Positions 1-6,126 of a DNA stretch of 6,126 bases are shown here, one piece after another. The notes beneath the pieces are model-generated. The model saw nothing but the letters and a program-made list of their open reading frames with translations. It did no database searches and had not been told where the DNA came from. Every line of letters begins with the position of its first letter. Position 1 is the stretch's first letter. The DNA is from an uncultured Phascolarctobacterium sp. (lineage in GTDB: Bacteria > Bacillota > Negativicutes > Acidaminococcales > Acidaminococcaceae): positions 1-6,126 of the forward strand of contig USHB01000100.1 of assembly GCA_900554395.1 (NCBI GenBank), given 5' to 3'. Made by a program: the position numbers and the translations under genes.

Positions 1-491
1 TTTATTTTTTCAGCCATAGTTTTTCTGATTAAATCAATTGCAAAACCTCTGGCAAATAAAAACCTGCCTAAACCCGCTTTTACTTTCATCGCGTCTTCAA
101 AGCTGTTTATTTTTTTCTTTTTAATATAAGTATCAGCCGCTGCCATGCATCGTGCGTATTCTGCTGTTTCCTGCGCCTGCCCGGTTACTTCTTCAATCAG
201 CTCATCGCTTATGTTCCGTTTTTGCAAATCCGTTTTTAAACGTCCTTTGCCGTAGTATTTTTTTGCAAGCCAGGTATCATACATACGCTGTGCATAACGC
301 TTTTCATCTAAAAAACCGTATTCACACAGTTTGGCAATAACCGTTTTTATATCACTTTCGGAAACAGAACATTTTTTTAATTTTTCCTGCATTTCCCAAA
401 TGCTGTAATCGCGGTAATTTAAAAGCGTAAGCGCATAATTATAAGCATCTTTTTCATTATCAAAAGTTTTATTATTCTTCCGGCGCAGCAA
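1..491 (-). CDS. recX: Regulatory protein RecX (3' end cut off by window edge)
   Basis: RecX binds RecA filaments and modulates RecA activity in the cytoplasm. Reading down from 491 gives 163 complete codons with no stop; the C-terminus lies outside the window. The translation has the helical repeats of the family: a first repeat around residues 16-40 ([11 protein letters not shown], then EMQEKLKK), a second with the hallmark [14 protein letters not shown] (59-72) and [14 protein letters not shown] (82-95), and a third from about residue 100. Directly downstream recX is the classic partner of recA. No ATG exists in frame before residue 34, inside the first repeat, so the start must be a non-ATG codon. 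I chose TTG at 491-489, with AGGTGA at 505-500 eight bases ahead. GTG at 503 is the alternative, but it overlaps that ribosome binding site. Either start lies inside the end of recA, so translational coupling with recA is likely. The frame is open from position 530. Confidence 0.9.
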   Translation of the reverse strand, partial: MLRRKNNKTFDNEKDAYNYALTLLNYRDYSIWEMQEKLKKCSVSESDIKTVIAKLCEYGFLDEKRYAQRMYDTWLAKKYYGKGRLKTDLQKRNISDELIEEVTGQAQETAEYARCMAAADTYIKKKKINSFEDAMKVKAGLGRFLFARGFAIDLIRKTMAEKI

Positions 492-1518
492 TTTCAGCTT
501 CACCTTCCGGTGCAGTTTGTTTAGTAATAGTCATTGCGCGGATTCTGTTTTCAATCTCCTGCAGCAATTCCGGATTATCCTTTAAATACTCTTTGGCTTT
601 TTCTTTGCCCTGTCCCAAACGAACATCACCGTAAGAGTACCATGCACCGCTCTTGGTAATAAGTTCAAGCTCTACACCAAGGTCGACGATGCAGCCTTCG
701 TGAGAAATGCCTTCGCCGTACATAATATCAAATTCTGCCTGTTTGAACGGAGGCGCTACTTTGTTTTTAACAATTTTAACCCGTGTGCGGCTGCCAATCA
801 TATCATTGCCGTTTTTAAGGGTTTCTACACGGCGTACATCCATGCGGACAGTGGCATAGAATTTTAATGCGCGGCCGCCGGTTGTAGTTTCCGGGTTGCC
901 AAACATAACGCCGACTTTTTCGCGTATTTGGTTGATGAACACGGTTGCGCATTTTGATTTGGCAATTAAGCCTGTAAGTTTACGCAGTGCCTGGCTCATC
1001 AGACGTGCCTGCAGGCCAACATGGCTGTCGCCCATCTCGCCTTCAATTTCGGCACGCGGAACAAGTGCGGCAACAGAGTCGATAACAATAATATCAATAG
1101 CGCCGCTGCGTACAAGTGCATCTGCAATTTCCAGCGCCTGCTCGCCATTATCCGGCTGGGAAATTAAAAGATTATCAACATCAACACCCAAATGGCGCGC
1201 ATATTCCGGGTCCAGCGCATGCTCTGCATCAATAAAGGCCGCATAGCCGCCAAGTTTCTGCGCTTCGGCAATCATATGCAAAGCAACGGTTGTTTTACCG
1301 GAAGATTCAGGGCCGTAAATTTCTATAACCCTTCCACGCGGAATGCCGCCAACGCCCAAAGCAATATCAAGCGACAATGCCCCTGTCGGTATAACTTCAA
1401 TATTCATTTTTGTGCTGGCTTCGCCAAGTTTCATAATAGAACCTTTGCCAAAGTCTTTTTCAATTTGGCGCATGGCAAGGTCAAGCGCTCTCATTTTATC
1501 TATATTTTCAGATGCCAT
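472..1518 (-). CDS. recA: Recombinase RecA
   Basis: RecA is the cytoplasmic ATP-dependent strand-exchange protein of homologous recombination. It also triggers LexA self-cleavage in the SOS response. The 348-residue product has the usual RecA length and order: an N-terminal helix region with [15 protein letters not shown] (18-32), Walker [10 protein letters not shown] (69-77), [10 protein letters not shown] (95-104) with the catalytic glutamate E99, Walker B IIVIDS (143-148), loop L1 in [12 protein letters not shown] (157-168), loop L2 with [15 protein letters not shown] (206-220), and [13 protein letters not shown] (251-263). The tail is acidic, ending in [11 protein letters not shown]. The frame is open up to an ATG at 1566, but the ATG at 1518 is preferred: it gives the normal [15 protein letters not shown] start and has GGAGGT six bases upstream, and the 1566 ATG would lie before the predicted transcription start. 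recA has its own LexA-controlled promoter, and recX overlaps its end. Confidence 0.98.
   Translation of the reverse strand: MASENIDKMRALDLAMRQIEKDFGKGSIMKLGEASTKMNIEVIPTGALSLDIALGVGGIPRGRVIEIYGPESSGKTTVALHMIAEAQKLGGYAAFIDAEHALDPEYARHLGVDVDNLLISQPDNGEQALEIADALVRSGAIDIIVIDSVAALVPRAEIEGEMGDSHVGLQARLMSQALRKLTGLIAKSKCATVFINQIREKVGVMFGNPETTTGGRALKFYATVRMDVRRVETLKNGNDMIGSRTRVKIVKNKVAPPFKQAEFDIMYGEGISHEGCIVDLGVELELITKSGAWYSYGDVRLGQGKEKAKEYLKDNPELLQEIENRIRAMTITKQTAPEGEAEIAAPEE
500..505 (-). promoter_or_regulatory. Probable ribosome binding site for recX, inside recA
   Basis: On the minus strand this reads AGGTGA, a six-base match to the anti-Shine-Dalgarno complement, eight bases before TTG 491-489. 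It lies within the last codons of recA and supports the TTG start for recX over the GTG at 503, which would overlap it. The assignment is inferred from spacing only. Confidence 0.5.
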
Positions 1519-1524
1519 AACGAT

Positions 1525-1530
1525 ACCTCC
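1525..1530 (-). promoter_or_regulatory. recA ribosome binding site
   Basis: The minus strand reads GGAGGT, then ATCGTT, then ATG at 1518. This six-base spacing fixes the recA start at 1518 rather than at the in-frame upstream ATG at 1566, which has no comparable site. Confidence 0.9.
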
Positions 1531-1557
1531 ACAGTTGTGTCTGCTCTTTCTAAAATT

Positions 1558-1586
1558 ATTATACAAACAGTTGTTTGCTTTGTCAA
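1558..1586 (-). promoter_or_regulatory. recA promoter, consensus -35 and -10
   Basis: The minus strand shows TTGACA at 1586-1581 and TATAAT at 1563-1558, separated by exactly 17 bases. Both hexamers match the vegetative sigma factor consensus perfectly. Transcription would start near 1550, giving a leader of about 32 bases that carries the GGAGGT ribosome binding site. The -35 begins only six bases after the hslO stop codon (1595-1593). A LexA box fills most of the spacer. A very strong promoter under tight repression fits an SOS-induced recA. Confidence 0.9.
1564..1577 (-). promoter_or_regulatory. LexA (DinR/Cheo) operator of recA
   Basis: The sequence CAAACAACTGTTTG is an inverted repeat with six-base arms around a two-base centre. 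It fits the Gram-positive LexA pattern CRAAC-N4-GTTYG at every fixed position. It sits between the -35 and -10 hexamers and directly abuts the -10, so bound LexA would block RNA polymerase. Repression by LexA is established for recA in Bacillota; its action at this site is inferred from sequence and position. lexA itself is not in the window. Confidence 0.85.
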
Positions 1587-1592
1587 GCAGTT

Positions 1593-2447
1593 TTATTTAA
1601 TGTTCAGCTGTTTCAGTTCTTCACTGCTGATATGGTAAATTTTGTTGCAGTACTGGCAATGCACTTCTGTATCCGGTTGTTCGGTCAAATAATCAATATC
1701 GCTTTGTTTTAAAGTTGCCAGCATATTTAAAATTTTATCTCTGGAGCAGCTGCATTCAAATTTTACAGGCAGGCTTTCTTTTATATCACAATCAAGCCCG
1801 CGCGCCAATGTAGCAATAATTTTTTCCGGCGTATAGCCAAGTTCCAGAAGCTGTGTTACATAAGGGGTTTTGGTTACGTTATCGCCCAGTTTTTCAAGCA
1901 CATCTTCATTGCATCCGGGCATAGCCTGTATAAAATATCCGCCTGCTGCCAGCACTTTGCCTTCTTTATCGACAAGCACGCCCAAAGCAACAGATGAAGG
2001 AGTCTGTTCGGACATATACAGATAATTTGTAATATCAGTAGCAATTTCACCATCGGCAAGTTCTGCATGTCCGGTAAAAGATTCGCCATTTTGCAGATAG
2101 CGCGTTAAAGTAATTGTTCCCTGCCCAAGCGCGCCGCCTATATCAAGTTTACCATCTTTCAGCGGCATAAACACATCCGGATTGCCGACATAGCCGCGCA
2201 CGCTTGTTCCCTGCGCTTCTGCAACAACTTCCCCCATAGGGCCATCGCCTTTTAATTTTAAAGCGATGCGCTCTCCGTCTTTCATCGTGGCGGCAAGCAT
2301 CAGCGCTCCGCTCATAGCCCTGCCAAGCGCGGCTGTTGCCAGATGGCTTGTATGATGGCGGTCTGCTGCTTCCTGCACTAAATTTTTAGTGGTTATGGCA
2401 TAAATACGTACGCCTTCAACAGTTGCAATAGTTAAAATATCTTCCAT
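1593..2447 (-). CDS. hslO: Redox-regulated chaperone Hsp33
   Basis: Hsp33 is a cytoplasmic holdase that is switched on by oxidation. Under reducing conditions four cysteines hold one zinc ion; oxidation to disulfides releases zinc and exposes client-binding surface. The 284-residue product is of usual family length. It shows the family segments [10 protein letters not shown] (84-93), [15 protein letters not shown] (104-118) and [14 protein letters not shown] (139-152). The C-terminal redox switch is complete: C232 and C234 (CSC), then C264 and C267 (CQYC). The ATG at 2447 has AAGGA six bases upstream and lies 12 bases after the ribH stop, with no terminator or promoter visible between. hslO therefore appears to be the last gene of the riboflavin transcript, although an unseen promoter inside ribH cannot be excluded. 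No terminator is evident after hslO; the recA -35 follows almost at once. Confidence 0.96.
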   Translation of the reverse strand: MEDILTIATVEGVRIYAITTKNLVQEAADRHHTSHLATAALGRAMSGALMLAATMKDGERIALKLKGDGPMGEVVAEAQGTSVRGYVGNPDVFMPLKDGKLDIGGALGQGTITLTRYLQNGESFTGHAELADGEIATDITNYLYMSEQTPSSVALGVLVDKEGKVLAAGGYFIQAMPGCNEDVLEKLGDNVTKTPYVTQLLELGYTPEKIIATLARGLDCDIKESLPVKFECSCSRDKILNMLATLKQSDIDYLTEQPDTEVHCQYCNKIYHISSEELKQLNIK

Positions 2448-2459
2448 ACAAATTCCTTC

Positions 2460-2921
2460 TTACATTTCACGCATCAGATTAACCATTTCAATGGCACAAA
2501 TAGCAGCATCAGCGCCTTTATTGCCTGCTTTGGTGCCGGCGCGTTCAACTGCCTGTTCGATATTATCGGTGGTTAAAACGCCAAAAGCAACAGGCACGCC
2601 GGTTTCAAGGCTTACATGGGCAATACCTTTGCTTGCTTCTGCACACACATAATCAAAATGCGGTGTTGCGCCGCGGATTACCGCACCAACGCAGACAACT
2701 GCATCATATTTGCCGCTTCTGGCAAGTTTCTGCGCCGCAAGCGGAATTTCAAAAGCGCCCGGAACCCAAACTAAAGTCAGATTATCACTGTCAGCGCCAT
2801 GGCGCAGCAGGCAGTCTTCTGCGCCGCCGATAAGTTTGCTGGTAATAAATTCGTTAAAACGGGATGCTACAATAGCAACTTTCATATCTTTCGCGGTTAA
2901 TTTTCCTTCTAAAACTTTCAT
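2460..2921 (-). CDS. ribH: 6,7-dimethyl-8-ribityllumazine synthase
   Basis: RibH condenses 3,4-dihydroxy-2-butanone 4-phosphate (from RibBA) with 5-amino-6-ribitylaminouracil to give the lumazine that RibE turns into riboflavin. Family members assemble as pentamers or as 60-subunit capsids in the cytoplasm. The 153-residue product matches normal length and carries the active-site segments [11 protein letters not shown] (20-30), WVPGAFEIP (52-60), [14 protein letters not shown] (79-92) with the catalytic histidine H88, GVLTTDN (114-120) and [11 protein letters not shown] (126-136) with phosphate-binding R127. The start is set at the second of two close ATGs (2921) because GGAGGA lies six bases before it. 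The first ATG, at 2927, directly abuts that site and would only add Met-Lys. ribH follows ribBA by 14 bases and precedes hslO. Confidence 0.97.
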   Translation of the reverse strand: MKVLEGKLTAKDMKVAIVASRFNEFITSKLIGGAEDCLLRHGADSDNLTLVWVPGAFEIPLAAQKLARSGKYDAVVCVGAVIRGATPHFDYVCAEASKGIAHVSLETGVPVAFGVLTTDNIEQAVERAGTKAGNKGADAAICAIEMVNLMREM

Positions 2922-2927
2922 TTTCAT

Positions 2928-2933
2928 TCCTCC
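2928..2933 (-). promoter_or_regulatory. ribH ribosome binding site deciding the start
   Basis: The minus strand reads GGAGGA immediately followed by ATG (2927), AAA and ATG (2921). Only the second ATG has workable spacing of six bases, so 2921 is taken as the ribH start. The site begins two bases after the ribBA stop codon. Confidence 0.8.
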
Positions 2934-2935
2934 AA

Positions 2936-4144
2936 TTATTTTTCGTGTAATTTGTGTCCCATTTTTTCTTCTTTAACATCAAGGTAATGTTCGTTATAGC
3001 AGTTGGCTTCCATTACAATGGGTACCCTGCCGGTAACGGTTATGCCATAACCTGTAAGACCTGCGCGTTTGGCAGGATTATTGGTTATCAAACGGATGCT
3101 GGTAAGACCGAGGTCAGCCAGAATCTGTGCGCCAATGCCATAATCGCGCAAATCCGGAGCAAAGCCGAGTTTTATGTTAGCTTCAACTGTATCAAGGCCC
3201 TGATCCTGCAAGGCATACGCTCGTATTTTATTGGCAAGCCCAATGCCGCGGCCTTCCTGGCGCATATAAACAACAACGCCGCAGCCTTCTTTTTCAATCA
3301 TGCGCAGGGCTGTGCCAAGCTGGTCGCCGCAGTCGCAGCGGAGCGAACCAAGAGCATCACCAGTAAGGCATTCGGAATGTACGCGCACCATAACATCTTT
3401 CTTTCCGGCGATATCGCCTTTGACGATTGCCACATGGCACTGATTATCCAAATCATTTTCGTAGGCAATGATGCGGAAATTGCCGTATTTGCTGGGTAGC
3501 GCCGCTTCTGCAACACGGTGCACCATTTTTTCATGTTTTTTACGGTAAGCAACAAGCGCTGCCACGGTAATAAACACAAGATTATGTTTTTTGGCAAATT
3601 CAATCAAATCCGGCGTACGCGCCATATTGCCATCGTCATTCATAATTTCGCAGCAAATGCCAACAGGTGTCAAACCTGCAAGACGGCATAAATCGGTAGT
3701 GGCTTCCGTATGCCCGGTACGTCTCAGCACGCCGCCGACTCTGCTGCGCAGCGGAAATACGTGTCCCGGACGGCGGAAATCCTGCGGCTGTGCAGATGGG
3801 TCTGCACATTTACGCATAGTTAAAGCACGTTCGTATGCCGATATGCCGGTAGTTGTTTCAACGTGGTCAATAGAAACGGAAAATGCTGTTTCGTGATTAT
3901 CAGTATTATTGGCAACCATTGCACCGAATTGCAGTTTATCCATAATCTGCGGGTCTGCCGGCATGCAGATAAGCCCGCGGGCATATTTTGCCATAAAGTT
4001 TACATCATCACCGGTGCAAAACTGTGCTGCCATAATAAGGTCGCCTTCGTTTTCACGGTCTTCATCATCTGTTACCAAAACCATTTTGCCGTTTTTAATT
4101 GCTTCTATGGCTTCTTCTACGGTGTTGAATTCAAAGTTTTCCAT
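2936..4144 (-). CDS. ribBA: Bifunctional DHBP synthase / GTP cyclohydrolase II
   Basis: This fused protein makes both precursors of riboflavin. The N-terminal RibB domain (about 1-200) converts ribulose 5-phosphate to 3,4-dihydroxy-2-butanone 4-phosphate and formate. The C-terminal RibA domain (about 205-402) opens the GTP ring to the first pyrimidine intermediate. RibB motifs are the acidic metal site [10 protein letters not shown] (26-35), [11 protein letters not shown] (97-107), RRPGH (124-128) and GHTEATTDL (144-152). RibA has the zinc ligands C259, C270 and C272, [11 protein letters not shown] (293-303), Y310 and R333 (equivalent to catalytic Tyr105 and Arg128 of E. coli RibA), and TNNPAK (354-359). 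All key residues I know are present, so both activities are probably intact. The frame extends to an ATG at 4174, inside ribE, but ATG 4144 gives the usual N-terminus and has AAGGAGG five bases ahead. It lies 10 bases after ribE. Confidence 0.97.
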   Translation of the reverse strand: MENFEFNTVEEAIEAIKNGKMVLVTDDEDRENEGDLIMAAQFCTGDDVNFMAKYARGLICMPADPQIMDKLQFGAMVANNTDNHETAFSVSIDHVETTTGISAYERALTMRKCADPSAQPQDFRRPGHVFPLRSRVGGVLRRTGHTEATTDLCRLAGLTPVGICCEIMNDDGNMARTPDLIEFAKKHNLVFITVAALVAYRKKHEKMVHRVAEAALPSKYGNFRIIAYENDLDNQCHVAIVKGDIAGKKDVMVRVHSECLTGDALGSLRCDCGDQLGTALRMIEKEGCGVVVYMRQEGRGIGLANKIRAYALQDQGLDTVEANIKLGFAPDLRDYGIGAQILADLGLTSIRLITNNPAKRAGLTGYGITVTGRVPIVMEANCYNEHYLDVKEEKMGHKLHEK

Positions 4145-4149
4145 TTCTG

Positions 4150-4156
4150 CCTCCTT
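4150..4156 (-). promoter_or_regulatory. ribBA ribosome binding site overlapping ribE stop
   Basis: The minus strand reads AAGGAGG, five bases before ATG 4144. Its first two bases are the last two of the ribE TAA stop codon (4157-4155). This supports the 4144 start of ribBA and suggests ribosomes can pass directly from ribE to ribBA. Confidence 0.85.
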
Positions 4157-4802
4157 ATATAAATCCGTTTTCAAAAAGTTTGGCTTTGCTAAGCCCCTTT
4201 TTTTGTTCAGGTGTTTTAAAATTTAATAAATGTTCTACATATTTACCTATAATATCTGTTTCAAGGTTAACCTCATCGCCAGGCTTTTTAAAGCCAAGTG
4301 TAGTTTCAGCCGCCGTATGGGGTATAAGCGATACGCTGAAACTGCTATCGGTAACTTCTGTCACGGTAAGGCTTATGCCGTCAATAGCAATACTGCCTTT
4401 TTTTATAATATATTTAAGCAGTTCAGGCGGTGTTTTAACTTTAACAATTTCGGCAATTCCTTCTGCGTTTTTGGAAAGAATAATGCCGGTACCTTCTACA
4501 TGCCCGCTTACTATATGTCCATCCAAACCGTCACTCAAACGCAATGTACGCTCTAGATTAACTTTATCGCCGTTTTTTAAATGGCGCAGATTGGTTAATT
4601 TTACTGTTTCGGGCATTACGTCAGCGGTAAATTCTTTTCCGTTTATTTTTACAACCGTAAGGCAGGCACCGTTTACGGCAACACTGTCGCCAATTTTAAG
4701 GTTATTAAGAACTTTATCGGCTTTAACCGTAATATTATAACTTTGTTTAAGCGGTTTCAGCGCTGTTACAGTACCAAGTTCTGCCACAAGTCCTGTAAAC
4801 AT
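4155..4802 (-). CDS. ribE: Riboflavin synthase, alpha chain
   Basis: The enzyme dismutates two molecules of 6,7-dimethyl-8-ribityllumazine into riboflavin and 5-amino-6-ribitylaminouracil, the last step before FMN formation; family members are homotrimers. The 215 residues form two tandem lumazine-binding barrels. The first has [10 protein letters not shown] (1-10), VNGACLTV (43-50) with C47, MPET (63-66) and [12 protein letters not shown] (95-106). The second has IDGISLTV (140-147), [12 protein letters not shown] (159-170) and [13 protein letters not shown] (178-190). The MFTG start is typical and forms part of the active site, so I chose ATG 4802 over an in-frame GTG at 4811 that would add three residues. 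The ribD stop ends one base before this ATG, which implies translational coupling. GGAG at 4816-4813 is a modest ribosome binding site with ten-base spacing. In some organisms this gene is called ribC. Confidence 0.97.
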   Translation of the reverse strand: MFTGLVAELGTVTALKPLKQSYNITVKADKVLNNLKIGDSVAVNGACLTVVKINGKEFTADVMPETVKLTNLRHLKNGDKVNLERTLRLSDGLDGHIVSGHVEGTGIILSKNAEGIAEIVKVKTPPELLKYIIKKGSIAIDGISLTVTEVTDSSFSVSLIPHTAAETTLGFKKPGDEVNLETDIIGKYVEHLLNFKTPEQKKGLSKAKLFENGFI

Positions 4803-4803
4803 T

Positions 4804-5898
4804 TCAATCACGCTCCGTTCTGCCGGTAATCAACAAATCCGTTTCAAGCTGTTTATATTCAATATCACACAGGCGCAATGCTTTTGCCATATCAGTGCTG
4901 CCGTTTCCGCCAACCGGGCCTATGGCATTTTTGCCTCCGATGATTTTCGGCGCAACAAAGGCATATATTCTTTCGCCAAGCGCAGCATCTATAAATGCGC
5001 CATGAATTTCGCTGCCGCCTTCTACCAAAATACTTGTAATGTCCAATGCAGCAAGTTTTTGCAAAAGTTCATTTAAATCTAAATGCCCGTTTTGTTTATG
5101 CAGTTTTAAAACTTCCACATTGGCAAATTGCTGTAATTGGGTAAGTTTTTCCGGCGGTGCTGCTTCACTTACAGCCACAATGGTTTTGGCTTCACTGTTT
5201 AAAATTTTAGCATTTAACGGAAGTTCTGCTTTGCTGTCAAGCACAATGCGTATCGGATTTTTTCCTTCTACCATGCGCGTAGTCAGTTCGCAGTCATCCT
5301 GCAAAACTGTATTTTTACCAACCAAAACCGCATCATGTGCTTTACGCAAGTAATGCGCATAAGTGCGTGCTTCCGTACCGGTAATCCATTTGGCATCTCC
5401 GCCTGCAGCAGCAATTCTGCCGTCAAGAGTCATGGCATATTTAAGAGATACAAACGGCCGTTTATGCGTAATCCAGAAGAAAAACTTTTCGTTTAACTTT
5501 TTAGCCTCGTCTTCACAAATATGTTCAGTTACTTCTATGCCTGCTTCCCGCAGACGGTTTAACCCGCGGCCTGCAACAAGCGGATTAGGGTCTGTAACAG
5601 CACTTACAACACGTTTTACCCCGGCTTTTATAAGTGCTTCGCAGCACGGGCCTGTTCTGCCATAATGAGAACATGGCTCCAAGGTAACGTAAACCGTTGC
5701 ACCTTTAGCTTTATCGCCTGCTGCTCTTAAAGCATTAATTTCTGCATGCGGCTCACCAGCTTTATGGTGATAGCCTTCACCGACAATTTTGCCGCTTTCA
5801 TCAACAATTACAGCACCAACCATGGGATTGGGGCTGGTATTGCCTTCTGCCTTCTGCGCCAATTCCAGCGCACGTTTCATAAATTTTATATCATCCAT
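4804..5898 (-). CDS. ribD: Bifunctional pyrimidine deaminase / uracil reductase RibD
   Basis: RibD carries out the second and third steps of riboflavin synthesis on the product of GTP cyclohydrolase II: deamination of the pyrimidine ring, then NADPH-dependent reduction of the ribose side chain. The 364-residue protein has normal length. The N-terminal zinc deaminase (about 1-145) shows SPNPMVGAVIV (22-32), HAE (51-53) with H51 as zinc ligand and E53 as proton shuttle, and PCSHYGRTGPC (75-85) supplying C76 and C85. The reductase (about 147-364) shows RPFVSLKYAMTLDGRIA (147-163), KWITG (170-174), LVGKNTVLQDD (192-202) and LVEGGSEIHGAFI (291-303). Although the frame is open to an ATG at 5931, inside the terminator hairpin, ATG 5898 gives the usual N-terminus and has AGAGGG eight bases before it. 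It is the first operon gene, read only if the upstream terminator is bypassed. Confidence 0.97.
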   Translation of the reverse strand: MDDIKFMKRALELAQKAEGNTSPNPMVGAVIVDESGKIVGEGYHHKAGEPHAEINALRAAGDKAKGATVYVTLEPCSHYGRTGPCCEALIKAGVKRVVSAVTDPNPLVAGRGLNRLREAGIEVTEHICEDEAKKLNEKFFFWITHKRPFVSLKYAMTLDGRIAAAGGDAKWITGTEARTYAHYLRKAHDAVLVGKNTVLQDDCELTTRMVEGKNPIRIVLDSKAELPLNAKILNSEAKTIVAVSEAAPPEKLTQLQQFANVEVLKLHKQNGHLDLNELLQKLAALDITSILVEGGSEIHGAFIDAALGERIYAFVAPKIIGGKNAIGPVGGNGSTDMAKALRLCDIEYKQLETDLLITGRTERD

Positions 5899-5913
5899 TC
5901 TGCATACCCTCTT

Positions 5914-5951
5914 AAAAACAAAAACAGCCAAAACCTCCGGGGTTTCAGCTG
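5914..5951 (-). terminator. Intrinsic terminator of the FMN riboswitch
   Basis: On the minus strand CAGCTGAAACC (5951-5941) pairs with GGTTTTGGCTG (5935-5925) to form an 11-base-pair stem with two G-U pairs and the loop CCGGA (5940-5936). TTTTTGTTTTT follows (5924-5914). It lies after the riboswitch aptamer and before the ribD ribosome binding site, so it should stop transcription when FMN is bound. The location argues for control at transcription, since the ribD ribosome binding site lies outside the hairpin. Confidence 0.92.
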
Positions 5952-5968
5952 TTAAAATTAAAATTTCT

Positions 5969-6073
5969 GCCTTTTCTCATCCAGACTCTACTGTCGGTAC
6001 CGGAATTGAACCGGTTCGTGCTTACGCTCGCGGACTATACCGCCGGTTGGGAATTTCACCCTGCCCCAAAGGC
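5969..6073 (-). ncRNA. FMN riboswitch (RFN element) aptamer
   Basis: The minus strand carries the conserved RFN core in order: GGGGCAGGGTGAAATTCCC, AACCGGCGGTATAGTCCGCG, AGCGTAAGCACGAACCGG, TCAATTCCGGTACCGACAG and TAGAGTCTGGATGAGA. The closing P1 helix is formed by GCCTTT (6073-6068) and AAAGGC (5974-5969). This aptamer class binds flavin mononucleotide. Its place before ribD and a terminator shows that it senses the end product and shuts the operon off. The core motifs look complete, so it should be functional. Confidence 0.97.
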
Positions 6074-6096
6074 TGTTATTAAATTTTTATTAACTT

Positions 6097-6102
6097 ATTA
6101 CA
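6097..6102 (-). promoter_or_regulatory. Possible -10 of the rib operon promoter
   Basis: The minus strand reads TGTTGTAAT, which can be read as an extended -10 (TG, one base, then TGTAAT at 6102-6097). Transcription would start near 6090, about 17 bases before the aptamer. TTGCTG at 6126-6121 lies 18 bases further up but matches the -35 consensus only in TTG, and the window ends there. The surrounding region is A+T-rich, so chance matches are likely. Confidence 0.35.
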
Positions 6103-6126
6103 ACATTAAGTATCTACCATCAGCAA

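Noticed and set aside
152..340. A 62-codon plus-strand frame near the window start
   Set aside because: It lies antisense to the recX reading frame, which shows clear family motifs.
896..1246. A plus-strand open frame opposite recA
   Set aside because: It mirrors conserved recA sequence and has low-complexity composition with no independent support.
1519..1566. N-terminal extension of RecA by 16 residues
   Set aside because: The ATG at 1566 overlaps the -10 region and precedes the predicted transcription start. The ATG at 1518 has GGAGGT at ideal spacing.
1564..1577. Inverted repeat before recA as the hslO terminator hairpin
   Set aside because: The arms are only six A/T-rich pairs around a two-base centre, with no U tract. 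It fits a LexA operator much better.
2954..3499. A 181-codon open frame on the plus strand opposite ribBA
   Set aside because: It lies wholly antisense to a well-supported gene, resembles no family I recognise, and has no convincing ribosome binding site or operon context. It looks like a by-product of codon usage in ribBA.
4180..4740. A 186-codon open frame on the plus strand opposite ribE
   Set aside because: It is antisense to intact riboflavin synthase. Its serine- and leucine-rich hydrophobic composition is typical of a shadow frame, and no family motif is visible.
5899..5931. N-terminal extension of RibD by 11 residues
   Set aside because: The upstream start would lie inside the terminator hairpin. 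ATG 5898 has its own ribosome binding site and the usual family N-terminus.
5934..5938. GGAGG on the minus strand as a ribosome binding site for ribD
   Set aside because: It lies in the loop and 3' arm of the terminator, 35 bases from the ribD ATG. AGAGGG at 5912-5907 is correctly placed.
1..6126. Mobile element, CRISPR array, phage, toxin-antitoxin or other defence system
   Set aside because: I saw no terminal inverted repeats, direct repeat arrays, transposase or integrase motifs. Nearly every base is accounted for by housekeeping genes and their control sites.

Overview
The window is a compact, chromosomal housekeeping stretch from a bacterium, almost certainly a member of the Bacillota (Firmicutes). 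The main reasons are the ribD-ribE-ribBA-ribH gene order behind an FMN riboswitch, strong GGAGG ribosome binding sites, and a Gram-positive-type LexA (DinR/Cheo) box in the recA promoter. The base composition looks moderate to low in G+C. A narrower placement, for example in the Negativicutes, would be a guess. All genes are on the minus strand, so transcription runs from high to low coordinates.

Region 1 (about 6126 to 5899) is the control region of the riboflavin operon. It holds a possible extended -10 promoter, a complete FMN riboswitch aptamer (about 5969-6073) and an intrinsic terminator hairpin with a U tract (5914-5951) that ends 15 bases before the ribD start codon. Region 2 (5898 to 2460) is the riboflavin operon: ribD (deaminase/reductase), ribE (riboflavin synthase), ribBA (DHBP synthase/GTP cyclohydrolase II) and ribH (lumazine synthase). 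Gaps are 1 to 14 bases. Together these enzymes convert GTP and ribulose 5-phosphate to riboflavin, except for the dephosphorylation step, whose enzyme is not encoded here. FMN made later from riboflavin would feed back on the riboswitch.

Region 3 (2447 to 1593) is hslO, the redox-activated chaperone Hsp33, only 12 bases after ribH with no visible promoter or terminator between them. It therefore looks like the last gene of the FMN-controlled transcript. Region 4 (1592 to 1) is the recombination and SOS part: a consensus sigma-70-type promoter with a LexA box inside its spacer, then recA, then recX, which overlaps the end of recA and runs off the window edge.

Every reading frame has intact hallmark residues, and I see no pseudogene, mobile element, CRISPR array, tRNA or rRNA. 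No gap between genes exceeds 300 bases. Five genes (recA, ribH, ribBA, ribE, ribD) have upstream in-frame start codons that I reject in favour of starts with properly spaced ribosome binding sites and family-typical N-termini. I found no undescribed system. The points most worth a second look are the coupling of hslO to an FMN-regulated operon, the absence of a terminator between that operon and recA, and the non-ATG start of recX inside recA.
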